Source: Serilophus lunatus
Taxonomy: Eukaryota > Chordata > Aves > Passeriformes > Eurylaimidae
Length of the DNA: 64,000 bases
Direction of reading: 5' to 3'
NCBI GenBank assembly: GCA_013399895.1
Contig: VXBA01003715.1
Location: forward strand, 1,062,757-1,126,756
The number at the start of each line of letters is the position of its first letter. Position 1 is the stretch's first letter. Below are positions 27,992-40,378 of this stretch, in pieces. The position numbers and the translations under genes were made by a program. The notes below the pieces were generated by a model. The model did no database searches. It saw only the letters and a list, made by a program, of their open reading frames with translations, and was not told the origin of the DNA.

Positions 27992-30657
27992 AAGCCACAG
28001 GCAAACACAATTTGAAAAAAACGAATACAGCTTCCAGAAGGCAGGGTCAGGGAATGGCATTGATTAAGAAAATGGGAGGAAAAAATGCAAAACCAAACCC
28101 AGGAATTCCAAAATGCTCTTAACCTGCAGAGCACCTCTTGAGCCTATTATAGGAGCTCACTTCATTGCAGAATTTGATTCCCTGAATGTATATCACCTCT
28201 AAATGACCGAAGTATGGAAGAAAAGAATAGAGCTGTCTTTACCTTCTCTGAAAGAAGACAAAGCTATAGTTTTTAAACATACATCAAATACAGGTATGCT
28301 AGAAAGTGGTAAATACATTCCTTAAAATCTATGTATATCAGTCATCATCCTGCAGTCCTTTAAGTTCTGGGTTGAGTTTTATTTTTCCCACCCAACTGAT
28401 TTTTCCTGAGCTTTGAACTAACCAGAAAAATCATGACAGCACACTTCTGACCCCAGGAGCCCTGCACTGGAGCTGCGGGCTGAGGTTAACCTCAGGCAAT
28501 GAGAAGCTGGGGTGAAGCATCACCTGATGGCATGTTTAAGAGCAGTCACTCTCATTTTAACCAAACAGCCACCACAGCACAGCCCTCACCTCATAGCTCT
28601 GAGAACAGTAAGGACATGCCATTTTTGTCTTAACTTAAACACAACAACACTTAAAAAATACAAATGTATGTGCCCTTTCTTTGAGCCCATTTTGCCCCTG
28701 GGAAAGCTAGAGGCTTGGTCAATAATCCTATCCATCAGGTTCCTCCCTCTTTGATGGGTAGCATTACAGCAGTGGTTAACAATCTATCTGCCGCGAAATC
28801 CACATTCTGGTTATTTTGACATATTACATTTCCAGTTGACACTTTCCCCTGAAAAAGCTCTGCCTAAAGGCTCTTGCAAGACCTGCTCGGCATTTGAATG
28901 GGTCAGCTCATCTCTAAAATGGGTTTTGGCTGGGCTAAAAAGGTATGTAAAATAGCAATCCACCTCCATGGCATTGCTTCTTCTGGCAAAGTGGGAACAG
29001 CACTTAGAAACAGAGAGAAGCACTACAAGTCTCATGGCCAAGAATAGTGGCTGACACCATGTTAGGTGTCAGTTGAGGCCAGTAAACAGGTGAGACAGAA
29101 GAGGAAAACAGAGACAGAAAAAATCAGAAACTGATGGGAGAGGGAGGATGAGGAGGAGGGAATTCCAGGAACAGTTGGACATGACTGGGATATTTGGTTT
29201 CACTGTATGTTTTAGGAAAGGAATGGCATGCTTAAAGATGGCCATGAGCATCATTCAAGCTGTGCTCTTGATACAGCCTTCCTTTTCTAGAGTATTCCCC
29301 ATTGAGTTGCATCCGTGATACAGCTGGATAAGTCCCGTCACCAAACTGAGAGGCAAGGTGCTTCACTGAAGGCACTCAGATGTCCTCATTTATTACAGAA
29401 CATTTTCTGGGCACCAAAGCTGGCTAACAAAACTCTGTCTCACCTCAAATGTCTAAGTTCAATTCCTAGGTCCAGTTGGAGATGATGCCCACTGACCTGC
29501 TTGGCTGCCCTAGAGGCAGACTTTGCTCCTGAATCTTGGAGAAGTACAGATGCTCCTATATATGATGCTATTAGTGCTATTACTGCTGATTGGAGAACGT
29601 CAAGTGTTTTGTACTGATTAGCGGTTTGGATTCTCTGTATATACACCATGGGGTAACAATTATCAAGTATTCAAATGAGTCATCTACTTTGCTGTGCACT
29701 AGGTCTTGTTTATACTGTAGTATGAGCTAAAATCTACAAAGCAAAAGCTAAGGAAAAAGCAGGGAAAGAGGGACGATTCTCACATCAGAGAGAATTACCT
29801 GCCAGAGCAACCTACCTAGTAACACTCTAACGGGTCATAGCCATAGCATGCCAGCCAAGTACAATAGAAAAGGATACTGGCTGGGCTCAAACAGCCTCAT
29901 CTCATAGCAAAGTCCATCTCTGAGGTCAGCTCAGAACTCAGCCACTACAGATGGGTGGTCTTCGGCTAGAGCTAAGGGCCAGCCTAGAGGAGGTGGCTTG
30001 AGCTGCCTCGAGCTGTGTGAAGCTGGTCACCATCTTTGGCCCCTTAACTGCAATCCCTTAACTGAAACTAAGAAGGAGAGATGTAAAGGGTCAGGATGTC
30101 CTGTACCTACATATATTCAATATTGTATACATGGCTACATGGTATAAAACCCAATTGAGAACTGACAATCAAAATACTACTTCAGTATCTGTATGTCATC
30201 CCTATTTGACTGATAAATGCATATGAACAGTTGTAAAAGGAACTTCAACTTAATATGTCATAACATTGTTATGTTGAAATTCATTTTGTTCTGAAATATA
30301 GTGATGCTTTTCATGCTGGCAGTCACAATAATCTCCACAGGAACTGAATTTGCAGAATAAATCTAAGCTCCAACATCATCTTTCCCAGTCAAAAACTAAT
30401 ATGCCAAGCAAATAATGCTCAGAAATTTAGTTCATATGAGACAATAATTTACTTACCAATTAAGAAAATGCTAGTTTTGGAATTTTACTCACATCTTGAC
30501 CTATGTACTGGAAAAAAATCCATGAGGTTCCTTTAGAGGTGGTAAGACACAACGAAGTTGTGAATCAACTTTGTTCACTCAGATCTGTCACTAACAATTC
30601 CTCTGCAAATTTTTTTTTTCTTATGTATTTTTCTACTTGTTTATTTTCTCCCCAGTT

Positions 30658-31795
30658 TCACAGTATCACAGAATCTGCTGAGTTGGAAGGGACCCACAAG
30701 GTTCATCAAGTCCAACTCTAAGCCCTGAACAGGACCATCCCCAAGAGTCACACCATGTGCCTGAGAGTTAACATCCAAAAGCTTCTTGAACTCTGTCCCA
30801 CCTGGTGCTGTGACCACCTCTTCCCTGGGGAGCCTGTTCCAGTGCCCAACCACCCTCTGGGTGAAGAACCTTTTTCTAATATCCAGCCTAGACCTCCCCA
30901 GACACAACTTCAGGCCATTCCCTTGGGTCTTGTCACTGGTCAAACAGAGAAGAGATCAGTGTCTGCCTCTCCTCTTCCCCTCACGAGGAATTGTAGGCTG
31001 GAATGAGGCCTCCCCTCAGTCTCCTCTTCTCCAGACATCCCCTCAAGACCCTTCAACAACTTAAGTGCTCTCCTTTTAATGCTCTCTAAGAGCTGAATAT
31101 CTTTTTGCAGTACCCAAAACTACACACAAGGTGAGGCCACATCCGTGCAGAGCAGAGCAGGACAATGCCCTCCCTCGACCAGCCGGTGATGCTTTGCCTG
31201 ATGCCCCCCCCAGGACACAGCTGGCTCTCCTGGCTGCCAGGGCACTGCTGACTCAGATTCAATTTGGCCTCAAGTAGGACCCCCAGGTCCCTTTCTGCAG
31301 CACTGCCTTCCAGTATCTCCAGTCTGTATGTACATCCAGGGTTACCCCATCCTGGGCACTGAATCCAGCACTTGCCCATGTTGAATTTCATATAGTTGGT
31401 GATTGCTCAGACCTTCAATATGTTGAGGTTTCACTGCAGGGCCTCCCTGCCATAAAGGGAGTCAACAGCTCCTCTTGGTTTTGTACAAATTTGTTTAGTA
31501 TCCCTTCCAGTTCTGTATCCAAATCATTTATGATGATGTTGAAGAGCACAGGGCCTAAGACGGAGCCCTGGAGAGCCCCACTAGTGACAGCTCACCTGAC
31601 CGATGTTACCCCATTCACTATTACCCTCTGTGCCTGATCTGTGAGCCAGTTGCTCACCCACCCCATGATATGTGCTGGACATTTTGTCCAGAAGTATCCT
31701 GTGAGAGACAATATTAATATTGAAAGTTTCACTGAAATCCAAAAAGATTAGATCAGCTGGCTCCCTTTGACCAACTAGGTGCATTACTTGATCAT
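30658..31795 (-). mobile_element. CR1 LINE, 5'-truncated, reverse-transcriptase C-terminal half plus 3'UTR
   Basis: On the minus strand the copy begins inside the reverse-transcriptase domain with DQVMHLVGQREPADLIFLDF (about 31795-31735). It continues with a VLGPVLFNI-like segment near 31560, then MKFNMGKCW and AERDLGVLLEAKLN (31391-31240), and ends with the CR1 3' motif at 30658-30700. The catalytic aspartate pair expected shortly after the LFNI segment is missing: the frame reads NKFVQNQ there. Frameshifts and a deletion of about 40 bases near 31033-31040, relative to the copy at 21944-22648, also show that it is dead. It runs in the same direction as LIMCH1. Confidence 0.9.
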
Positions 31796-34700
31796 AAAAA
31801 GTATATTTGTATATATCTGTACTCAAAATTTGGGCTCTCAGTAACATCTAGTGGGTGAACTAGTACATTAAACCAAACCACAACTGGACTCAGAAGAGTT
31901 GTAACACTCGCAGGCAAATGCTGTGAGACCCTAGGCAGAGAAATCAGAGGAAAAATGCTACTAATGAGCCCGCAAAGATATATCCTACTGCACAAAACCT
32001 CAATCAACCTCAAGTTTAAGAGTAACTAGACAAAGAGTGGTAAATCGTGGCTATCTTCTATAAGGTTTTCTGTAAGACACCCAAGAAAGCACTTGAGGAG
32101 CTAGCGAGCTGCCGCCTTCTACCCTTTGCAGAATACAAAGCCTGATTTTCAGAGATGGCAAACTAGTGGAGCTCACACACAAAAAAGGAATAAGAAAAAA
32201 AAAAACGAGTCCCAGATATGATGACCACATTCTTGCCAAAGCATACAAGTACCTTCTTTACTTTATTTGGGGCTTTTTCTAGAGCCCACGCAAGATAATG
32301 TCTGGTTCAAATTAGTGCAACGGGCGCACTCCAGCTTCAAGAATTCCTTTTCAGGATTATTCTCTCAGCTCTTCCCTTTACTTCAAGGTCGGCTACTTAG
32401 GGAAAAAGGGTGTATTTTCAGTTTTTCAGAAGCCACCTGGACCTACAGGATATAAGATCAAAAGGCATTTTTTTTGGTGCCTGGTTATCAAGTGTCTGCC
32501 ATGCAACTTTCCACGTTCTTGTTGCCATCAACAGAAACTTGCACAAAGCTACCTTGTGCTAAAAATCTCAAGTTTCTCCTCTTTTTCCACAAGAGACACT
32601 AGCTGCAAGCATTTTCCCAGGGTTCCAGCCAAAACTTTTATCCTGCTTACCTGTGTCTCCATTTAGGAGCCTATCTGCTACTTCTACACGCTGTCATAGT
32701 AGAACTATTGTTCTGAGAGATGATTTCATGCCAGCACACCAAAAGAGACTGGTATGATGTGGACCTTGTACTTCAAAGCCAGACAGATAACATTTCCTTT
32801 CTGATCAACCCTTATCTCGTGAAAATGGTAATAGAAGTCTTACAATGGCATCCTAAAACTTAACTTAAATATATAGCTTTCTGATTCCCTGAAGCTTTTA
32901 TATGAGATAAAGCAGTTTATGTTACAGCCACAGCACAAAAAACAGGTACAAAGCCCAAGCTTTTATCATAACATTTAAAGGGTCACCGTGTACTTTGCAA
33001 ACAGACAAATTCTGTTAAAACCTGAAGGGTCTCCAAGTCATGAGTGATTCACCAAGATCAGCCAGAAATTTCCCTTCTACTTGAATGTGTTACTATCACA
33101 TGCTGAATTTCAGCCAAAAAATTCAGACAACCTGAATATCAAGGAGCAGATGATGTCCACACAGCAGGACAGATGTTATAGGCTGGCCTGCCTAGCCCTG
33201 GCTCCTACCACACATCATTTCAAAACTCCTAACGTATGGATTCCTAATTCATCATGAGTTCTTATTTTCAAAAAGTGATCAAAAGCATGAAAAATGTTAT
33301 ATTCCAGTTGAAATGCGTATAGTAAGCCAGAAAATTCGTGCTGGACACAGTCTTTAATCACCTTTATCCAAGGAAGTAAAGACAGAAGGTCTGCAATGCT
33401 AGTCAGGAAAGTACTAATAACTACAGCAGTTTGTCATCTATCAGCAAGGGAAATAAGTCACTAGAACTGTATCTTGATTGAATTAAAAAAAAGGCTAGGT
33501 AAGGGCATTTCAGGCCTGCTTCTTTCCTGTTGGAAGAGTCCCAAATATTGCAATTCAACAGCACCAGCACTCACTTAAGCTGGTGTTAACTTTAAAGCAC
33601 ACAGTCCAGGGAGGTATGAGAGTGAGAGACAGGAGAACAGGAAACTGCCTGAGAATGATTAAGAATAAATAATTAGTATTAAAACAAGACAAATCCATTA
33701 CATCACTCATATCACGGGAGACTGAGATTGCATGCTGGAGACCGACATTTCAGGCAAGGATAATAATATTTTCTTTCCTCTATAATTCATATGTAAGCAG
33801 CAAAAGCAGGAAACAATTGCAGGGAGTTGAAGAGATGACCTTACATTTCAGCCAGCCACATGCTTGATCTGATATCTAAATATTGTCCTGGCTTGTGCCA
33901 CTGTACTCAGTGGTGTTACTAGTCCAGACGCTGATACCAAGCTTTTGATAGCTGATTACTAGTCACACACTGCTCATTTGCTATGAGTGCCTGGCATCCC
34001 AGCACATGGAAGAGAGCCATAGCTGTGCCTCTATAATGCTACAGAATGCCAAGTACACGGCAAAGACTGCAAGGTCTTAAGAGTCTCGAATTAGCATACA
34101 GTCTTGAATTAGTTTCTCTGTATCACAGTCCTGGTACTTACAGTGAAGGCATGAAATAAGATTCATGTTGGAAAAGGACTTTTTTGCAAAGATACTTTAG
34201 TGATGAGCACCACTAAAGTATGAGAAAGTAATTCTGTCCTTAGAATTTGGTCTGAACTACACACAAAGAACATGGCAGAGGACTGCATGTTGAACAGTAA
34301 GGAGAAAATGAAACACTGAATAGCTGTTCATTGAGAGCTGAGCTATTCATTCTGCACACTAAAGAGATACTCAGAAGAAACATAGCACTGACCATGTATT
34401 TAATATGCATGCCCATGGAGGAGAACTGAGCTTGCTGAGACAACACTATTGTATTCTTTTAGCAGGCCTGACCTTGCAAATTTCATCACGTTCTCCAAGA
34501 CTGAAGATAGAAACGTATTACTCAGATAATTCTTAATTCACTTGCATTTAGCAGACTTCAGGGAGATGCTGAGTACTGTATGAGCAAAGGAAAAGCCTAT
34601 CTGTTTTTTCCCAGGAAGAATACAGCACACCTCTTCATAAATGAACATTTTTAAGTTTGTACATGTAATTTATTCCAGCAAATGCTGCAAGTACAAGCCA

Positions 34701-37700
34701 GGAGATGAAGTGCTAGAAGAGTGAAAAGTCAGATGAACTATATATTGAAATGAAAAATAGTAAGAAAAAAAAATTAGAAGTGCAAAGGAAGGTTTGTTGT
34801 GAAGTCAGTTTGTCTAGGTTTTAGTGAAGACTAAAACTCCAGCATTAGCCCAGAGATATCCTATGTATAGAGTAAACTATCATTTGCATTAGTATTCGCT
34901 TGTCTTCTTACAAGCTCTGCTGCCCATGAGGGTGGGAAGCTGGATTTTCTGGTACTGTATACATGAAAGCTCTGCTGGGGTAGAAAATTAGGTATTCTTG
35001 GAGGAATAAACAGAGCCTTCCTCAGGTCTCTGCAATATAATATCAACTGTTCTCTATGGTATCAGGAGCCATCATAACAGATTTTTAAAAAATCATCAGT
35101 GTACTTAAAAAAATGCAAATAATTTTGTTTCCCATTTGGGTTATAGAATGTACTTCTGCTCCCCTAACAAAGCCAAAACAAAAGACAGCAAACTAACTAA
35201 TGCCAGGTTACTCTTAGCATGTAAATTTCTAAGGCAAAATTGTAAGTCTCTTGTAAAAATTTAGATATATAATCTTAGAGTAACAACAAGAACCAACAAG
35301 AAATCAGAAGGATTCACTCTATCTAAAGTTATAAAACTTAGCCTAAAATCAGAATGCTAGAAAACAAAACTTGTAAACATCTGGACTCAATAAGAGAATA
35401 AGACACCAACACCAATGGTGGAAGTACACAAAATATGGTTTTTCAAGACACACACTTATGAAATCTCCCAACCAGGGACTAAATAAAGACATCATCTTGA
35501 GCTACAGTCTTGACTCCAATCTGGGCCATTTTCAAAGGCTGTCAAACTTCAAGAAATATTGGCAATAGAAGTATTACATAGGAATCTCTATAAGCTACTT
35601 TCTAAAAATGAAAATGAAAGCAAGCTGGTGTGGTTCTGGGCACCAATTGTCTTTGGCTTTGTAGGCAAGGCTAGCAGTTTTTACCTTAATCACAAAAACA
35701 GACCATTCTTAATCACAAAAACAACTGACCTAGAAAACCATATTCCACTTCCACTTCCAACAAGCTTAGCTAGATCACCTGCTTGGTCCGCAACATGGCC
35801 CTGAACGTGTCACAGTCAAGTAGAACACAGTACAAACAGAAGAAATGAGATTTAAATTATTTCGTCTTTGAGAGAAGGATGGATATCTAGACTGATTCTC
35901 CAATTTAAGAAAAAAAGTATTTCTCTGAACTTGGCTAGTAAGTATTTCTGCTGATTACATTCAGGTAGGAAAGTCAGTTTTTATAGTTTTGAGTTTTAAG
36001 AACACGAAGCTTTTGACTACAGACATGGTATCAAGGAATTTTAGATTTTTTCAATACTATTTAACAAGATTCTGTCCTTCTAGAGATGGAATTCTGGTGT
36101 GCCAGATCATACTCATGAACACATGTGCTTTGCCAAATATTTTCCAAATATAAATTGGGCTCATATTTGGAATTAGTAGCGTCTTTAAAAAAAAGTCAGT
36201 TAAGTCTAAAAATACAACACACATCAGCTGAACATGGTGTTGGAAATTTATCTCCCGTTGAAAGGGACATCAGCTCTTTTGCCCTTTTATTTAAGACTTT
36301 GTTCTTTTCAATAATGAAAACCACCTTTGTTTTTCTCCTTCCATACCCATGGTTAGCCCACAAGAGTACTGCTCAGCAGCAGCATACCAAATTCATTCAA
36401 TGCACTCTGGTAGCAGGACAAATAAGATGAGGCAAGGGAGAGGGTATTGATATAAAAATTAAGAAGTTATCGTGATTCTTTCCAGAACTACACCAAACAT
36501 TATATATACAATATGTGAGTAGGTGGCACTGAAACCAAAATCAAATGTAGACTAATGAGAGACTAATGCATATGCTTAACAGTCTCTTCATTATGCAAGA
36601 GATCCAAAACCAGTGAGAAAAATATTAATAAAGAAACAGATGTTTCAAGAGCATACACCCCAATCAGAGCTCTTCCTTTTACCTGCTTAGCAGCTAGTAA
36701 AACAGACTGCACAGGAGAACATAGCTTCTCCATCCAGCCTGGACCAGTGCCAGGATAAATTAAGCTACGGATCCAAAATGTAACTGATCCTTGATTTTAA
36801 TTACAGGAGGAACACTTACACATTAGTTTGAAACTAGAGCTCCCAAAGCATGAGACACAAGTTATATCCAGGCAACTGCCAAACAGCAGAGAAGTGAGAG
36901 AAATGCCGATTCAAGCACCAAGTGTGCCCAAAACTTACTGCACTTCCCTGTAGCTACACCCAGCCCAGCTGTGCTGGCAAGAACAGCAATTTCCACCTCC
37001 ACAAGAGAGGAGGATCTCGGGTTGAAAGGGCACCACCTGTACCACCAGCACTGGCAGAAGGTCCTGGCACCAGTGACATCATCACCACCATTAAAGAACT
37101 CTCTTCTCAGGAACATGTTATCCACAAGGCCAAATCTGGAAACTACAGTAATCATTTGCCGGGAGCAAACAATCTTTGCTCTTTGTCCACAGGGCAATTA
37201 AGCTGGAACTCCAAATATGAAGGAAGTAGGGCAAATGAAAACTTTTAAGCGCTGTAGAATTACTGGTTTAATGGGTCTGCCAAATGATGGCACACTCCCA
37301 ACAAAGAGTTCTGGCTGCAGAAAGCTTTTAATCCCAATGAATAACTAACTGGGAATAATGTCAGCAAAACAGCTGTCAGGATAAAATGCTGTTCAAGTTG
37401 ACTAGAGGAGCAACTGGCCAGAGCTTGAAAGCAGTATGTTCAGCCCAACTTCAAAGCAAAAAACAGGAGTTGACACAATTTATCTAAAATCTGCCTCCAT
37501 CTTCTACTTAAAAATAGGACTTATGCAGGAGATAGACAACAGCAGTAAAGAAGCAACTGTACTCTTCAGAAACAGAACAGGGTAAATCTGAAATTAATTT
37601 TAGAGTTGAGTGCAAATGTCTTCCAAAGAGATGATCTGTCAAACTGATACCTGCCTTTACTCATGCTTCTTGCTTTCTACTGAGGTGGAAATGAATACTA

Positions 37701-39525
37701 AATGCTAGCACAGAACTATTGAAGAAACAACTTCACAGAAACAATGTGCCAGAGAAGCTCCAATAAGCTTTGCTGAGCAGTTTAGTCAGAATTGCTATCA
37801 CATATTTCCAGTAGAAAGAGCTGCATCTTCCCTGCAACATGATCAGGACTGAAATCTCCACTTCAACCAAGACCTCCCAGAGGAAAAGCAGATTTCCACA
37901 GTGGATTAGAAATGCCTGATCTAGCTTATATTCTCTGAAGTGCCTGTTACAGGGTGTGTTCTCTTGAAACTATTTATCCACACTCTGCTCCTCCTCATCT
38001 CTTCCCTTTTCACAACAAAATTTCTTAAGCTTTTTTTCTTCCTGTGCAAGCTTAGCAGTAAAATCTTGAAGCTATATGCAACAGGATGCGAAGATTCAAG
38101 CAGCATGGATGACCAACTGCTCAAAATTATTCAAGTGAGCTTGCAATAATCATTATCCTACATAAAGATATTTAAAGCCCTTAAGGCACATAGGATGTAG
38201 ACAGCTGGCAGCATCCATGTGACAGATGCCTCAAGTGAGTGCCTTTTGCCACCCATGCTGCTGTGCATTAAAAGATGGAGTACTCAGCGGCCATTTACAG
38301 ACAAATCTCCCAACTTTGCCCACACAAACAGCAACTAAAATGGTCCAAAACCCTTCAGCCAAAAATCATATTTGAAGTCAGGTTGTTGATAAGCAAGAAA
38401 GAGGCATTTTGCTTTATTAACAAGAATAAAGTTGTAATTCTCCCAGTTGTATTAGTACAAATAGTCTGTCACTACACTGGGAGCGAAAGAGCTATAGTTA
38501 CTACACTGTAGAAATTCCCAAATGTGTTCTTTCCCTCCAACAGCCTCATGAGAACTTTTGGCAGGAAGAAATCATGGCTCTGAGGAGCAGGACAAGCGCA
38601 CAGATCAGTCATTTACAAGACACTTTAATGGCAACCCACAAATGCAATCAGTTGTGGAGGAACTGTCTGACAGCAGGTCTTTTCATCTCATGCCATTTTC
38701 CTAAGGAAATCTGCCATGATACACCTCTGGACAACAAAGGGCACAAGTGTGCACATTTGGAGTGACCTTCTCCCCTTGCCAGCAGCTTTCTACATGGTAG
38801 AAGAGCCATTTTTCTAACTTGCTTTTTTGGTGAAGAAATGAAAGCTTATCCTCAACAGAGTACCAGGAGGAGTTTTAGACATGTGTAAGCATCTCAATAT
38901 TGTTGATTCTGTCACAACTGCTTCATCAACCACTTGGAGCTTGCATGCTGTTACAGTTCTAAATTTAAAGCACTTCTTTCCCTATCAAACACAAAATGTT
39001 TTGCTCTTTCACTTTTTTGTGACCAAGATGCCTAGCTTTTCCCTCTCAGTCCTAAAAGAAATTTTCAACCTGGTTGAAGCTGCATGCTGTGGAAAATGTT
39101 CACTGCCCGTAGCTAACACTGACATCTCTTTCTCTAACAGCACTTCTTCCAACAGCACCTGTTTCCTGGGTGTACTGGAGCCCAATTCAAGCCACAGGAA
39201 AGTGTCAGTTTGATGCTTCATATTGGAGCTCCTCATCCTGTGCAAAGGCTGCCATCACTGCTTCTTCTGGAAATCACTCCTTAAGGTTACATAGCCCTGT
39301 ACTCCAAGCATACAATGACAGGATATCCCCTTTTCCCTCCACAGAGAACTTCTTATATTCTTCCTTCTCTTGGGAGATATAGACAGGAAAGAGCCAGAAA
39401 ACAAAAGCTTTCAACATAGTTTGAGATTGCACCACTTCCAAGAAGTCTGCTCTAAGCTTTCATCTATTGATTTCAAGGCCCTTAATGTGGGAAGCTGAAA
39501 TATAAGTTTTCTCCACACAATTTTA

Positions 39526-39664
39526 AACCCCCCAAAAATCCCCAAAAAACAACCACCAAAAAAACCACAAACAAGCAAATCAAACACCACCAAAACCACA
39601 AGCCAAAAACCCAAACCAAACGAAAAAAACACGCACGCCAAAAGAAAAAAAAAAGAAACCAAAA
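39526..39664. repeat. Long A/C-rich low-complexity tract
   Basis: About 140 bases with only two or three T and few G on the plus strand, built from C-runs and A-runs. Its minus-strand translations (Phe, Leu, Val, Gly and Trp-rich) are composition artefacts, not membrane proteins. Confidence 0.9.
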
Positions 39665-40335
39665 CAGTATAGCACTGAAGAACGAGGCACTGCACTGAAA
39701 AGCTAACAAATATTGACGGTGGAACCACAAATATCAAATCTGCCTACAACCAGAATATGCACTCAAGAGTCTTGGTTGAAATTCAAAAATAAAAAGAATC
39801 AAAGTTATTATTCAACAGTGCAACATCAGAGACACTAGTGATCTACAATGAATGGAAATTAATGGATAAAACCTCACACACACTGGTAGATGAGTTTTTT
39901 ATTATATCTTACTGGAATGTTACCTCAGAGCTACCCCTGCAAATTTTCATTAAGTTATCCCACAGCTATCTACAACACCTTTGCTTAGTTTCTCCCCTGA
40001 AGCTACTAACAAGAAGCAAAATGAGGGAAAGGAATGAACTAACAAAGCATTTATTACTGAGATGCATTTTTTAATAAAAAAAAGGATCTCTTTCTGTTTA
40101 GGAGATTCCAAGAAGGTTCTCCCACCAACTGCAGTGCATGTTTCACATATAAGGCTGCAATAAATCCAGTTTGATGTTCATCTTTGAAGAGCAATGGTAG
40201 CAAATGAACATTTGCAAATCTAATAGAGGACTGCTTCTCAGGAAAAAATAATCATTGAAAGATAAGCAAGGGAAGTGAAATTACTTTGCAGCTTCACCAG
40301 CTTTATTTTTAACACCCTGTGCTCCCTTTAAGCTC

Positions 40336-40378
40336 ATGTCCTCACAGGACATATCTCACCCTGTGAGATATCTCACAG
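40336..40378. repeat. Cluster of overlapping perfect inverted repeats
   Basis: Three perfect inverted repeats lie end to end or overlap. ATGTCCT-CAC-AGGACAT is at 40336-40352, ATATCTCAC-CCT-GTGAGATAT at 40351-40371, and the uninterrupted 18-base palindrome CTGTGAGATATCTCACAG at 40361-40378. TATCTCAC is also present as a direct repeat (40352-40359 and 40369-40376). The symmetry is seen directly; any function is unknown. Confidence 0.9.

Larger units (their letters stand above)
26304..30657. other. Intronic stretch without recognised gene
   Basis: AT-rich non-coding DNA with an A/C-rich tract (26751-26808), a TA repeat (27687-27707) and an A19 run with a short GACA repeat (27961-27991). A 69-codon minus-strand frame at 29440-29649 has an unusually regular composition but no domain I recognise. 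Confidence 0.6.

Noticed and set aside
29440..29649. 69-codon minus-strand frame with an Ala/Ser/Val-rich segment that looks protein-like.
   Set aside because: I could not match it to any family. It is short and isolated, and the opposite strand also has a short clean frame, so no call is made. A protein search would settle it.
39411..39737. Minus-strand frames rich in Phe, Leu, Val and Trp that mimic a membrane protein.
   Set aside because: They are the translation of the A/C-rich simple tract at 39526-39664.
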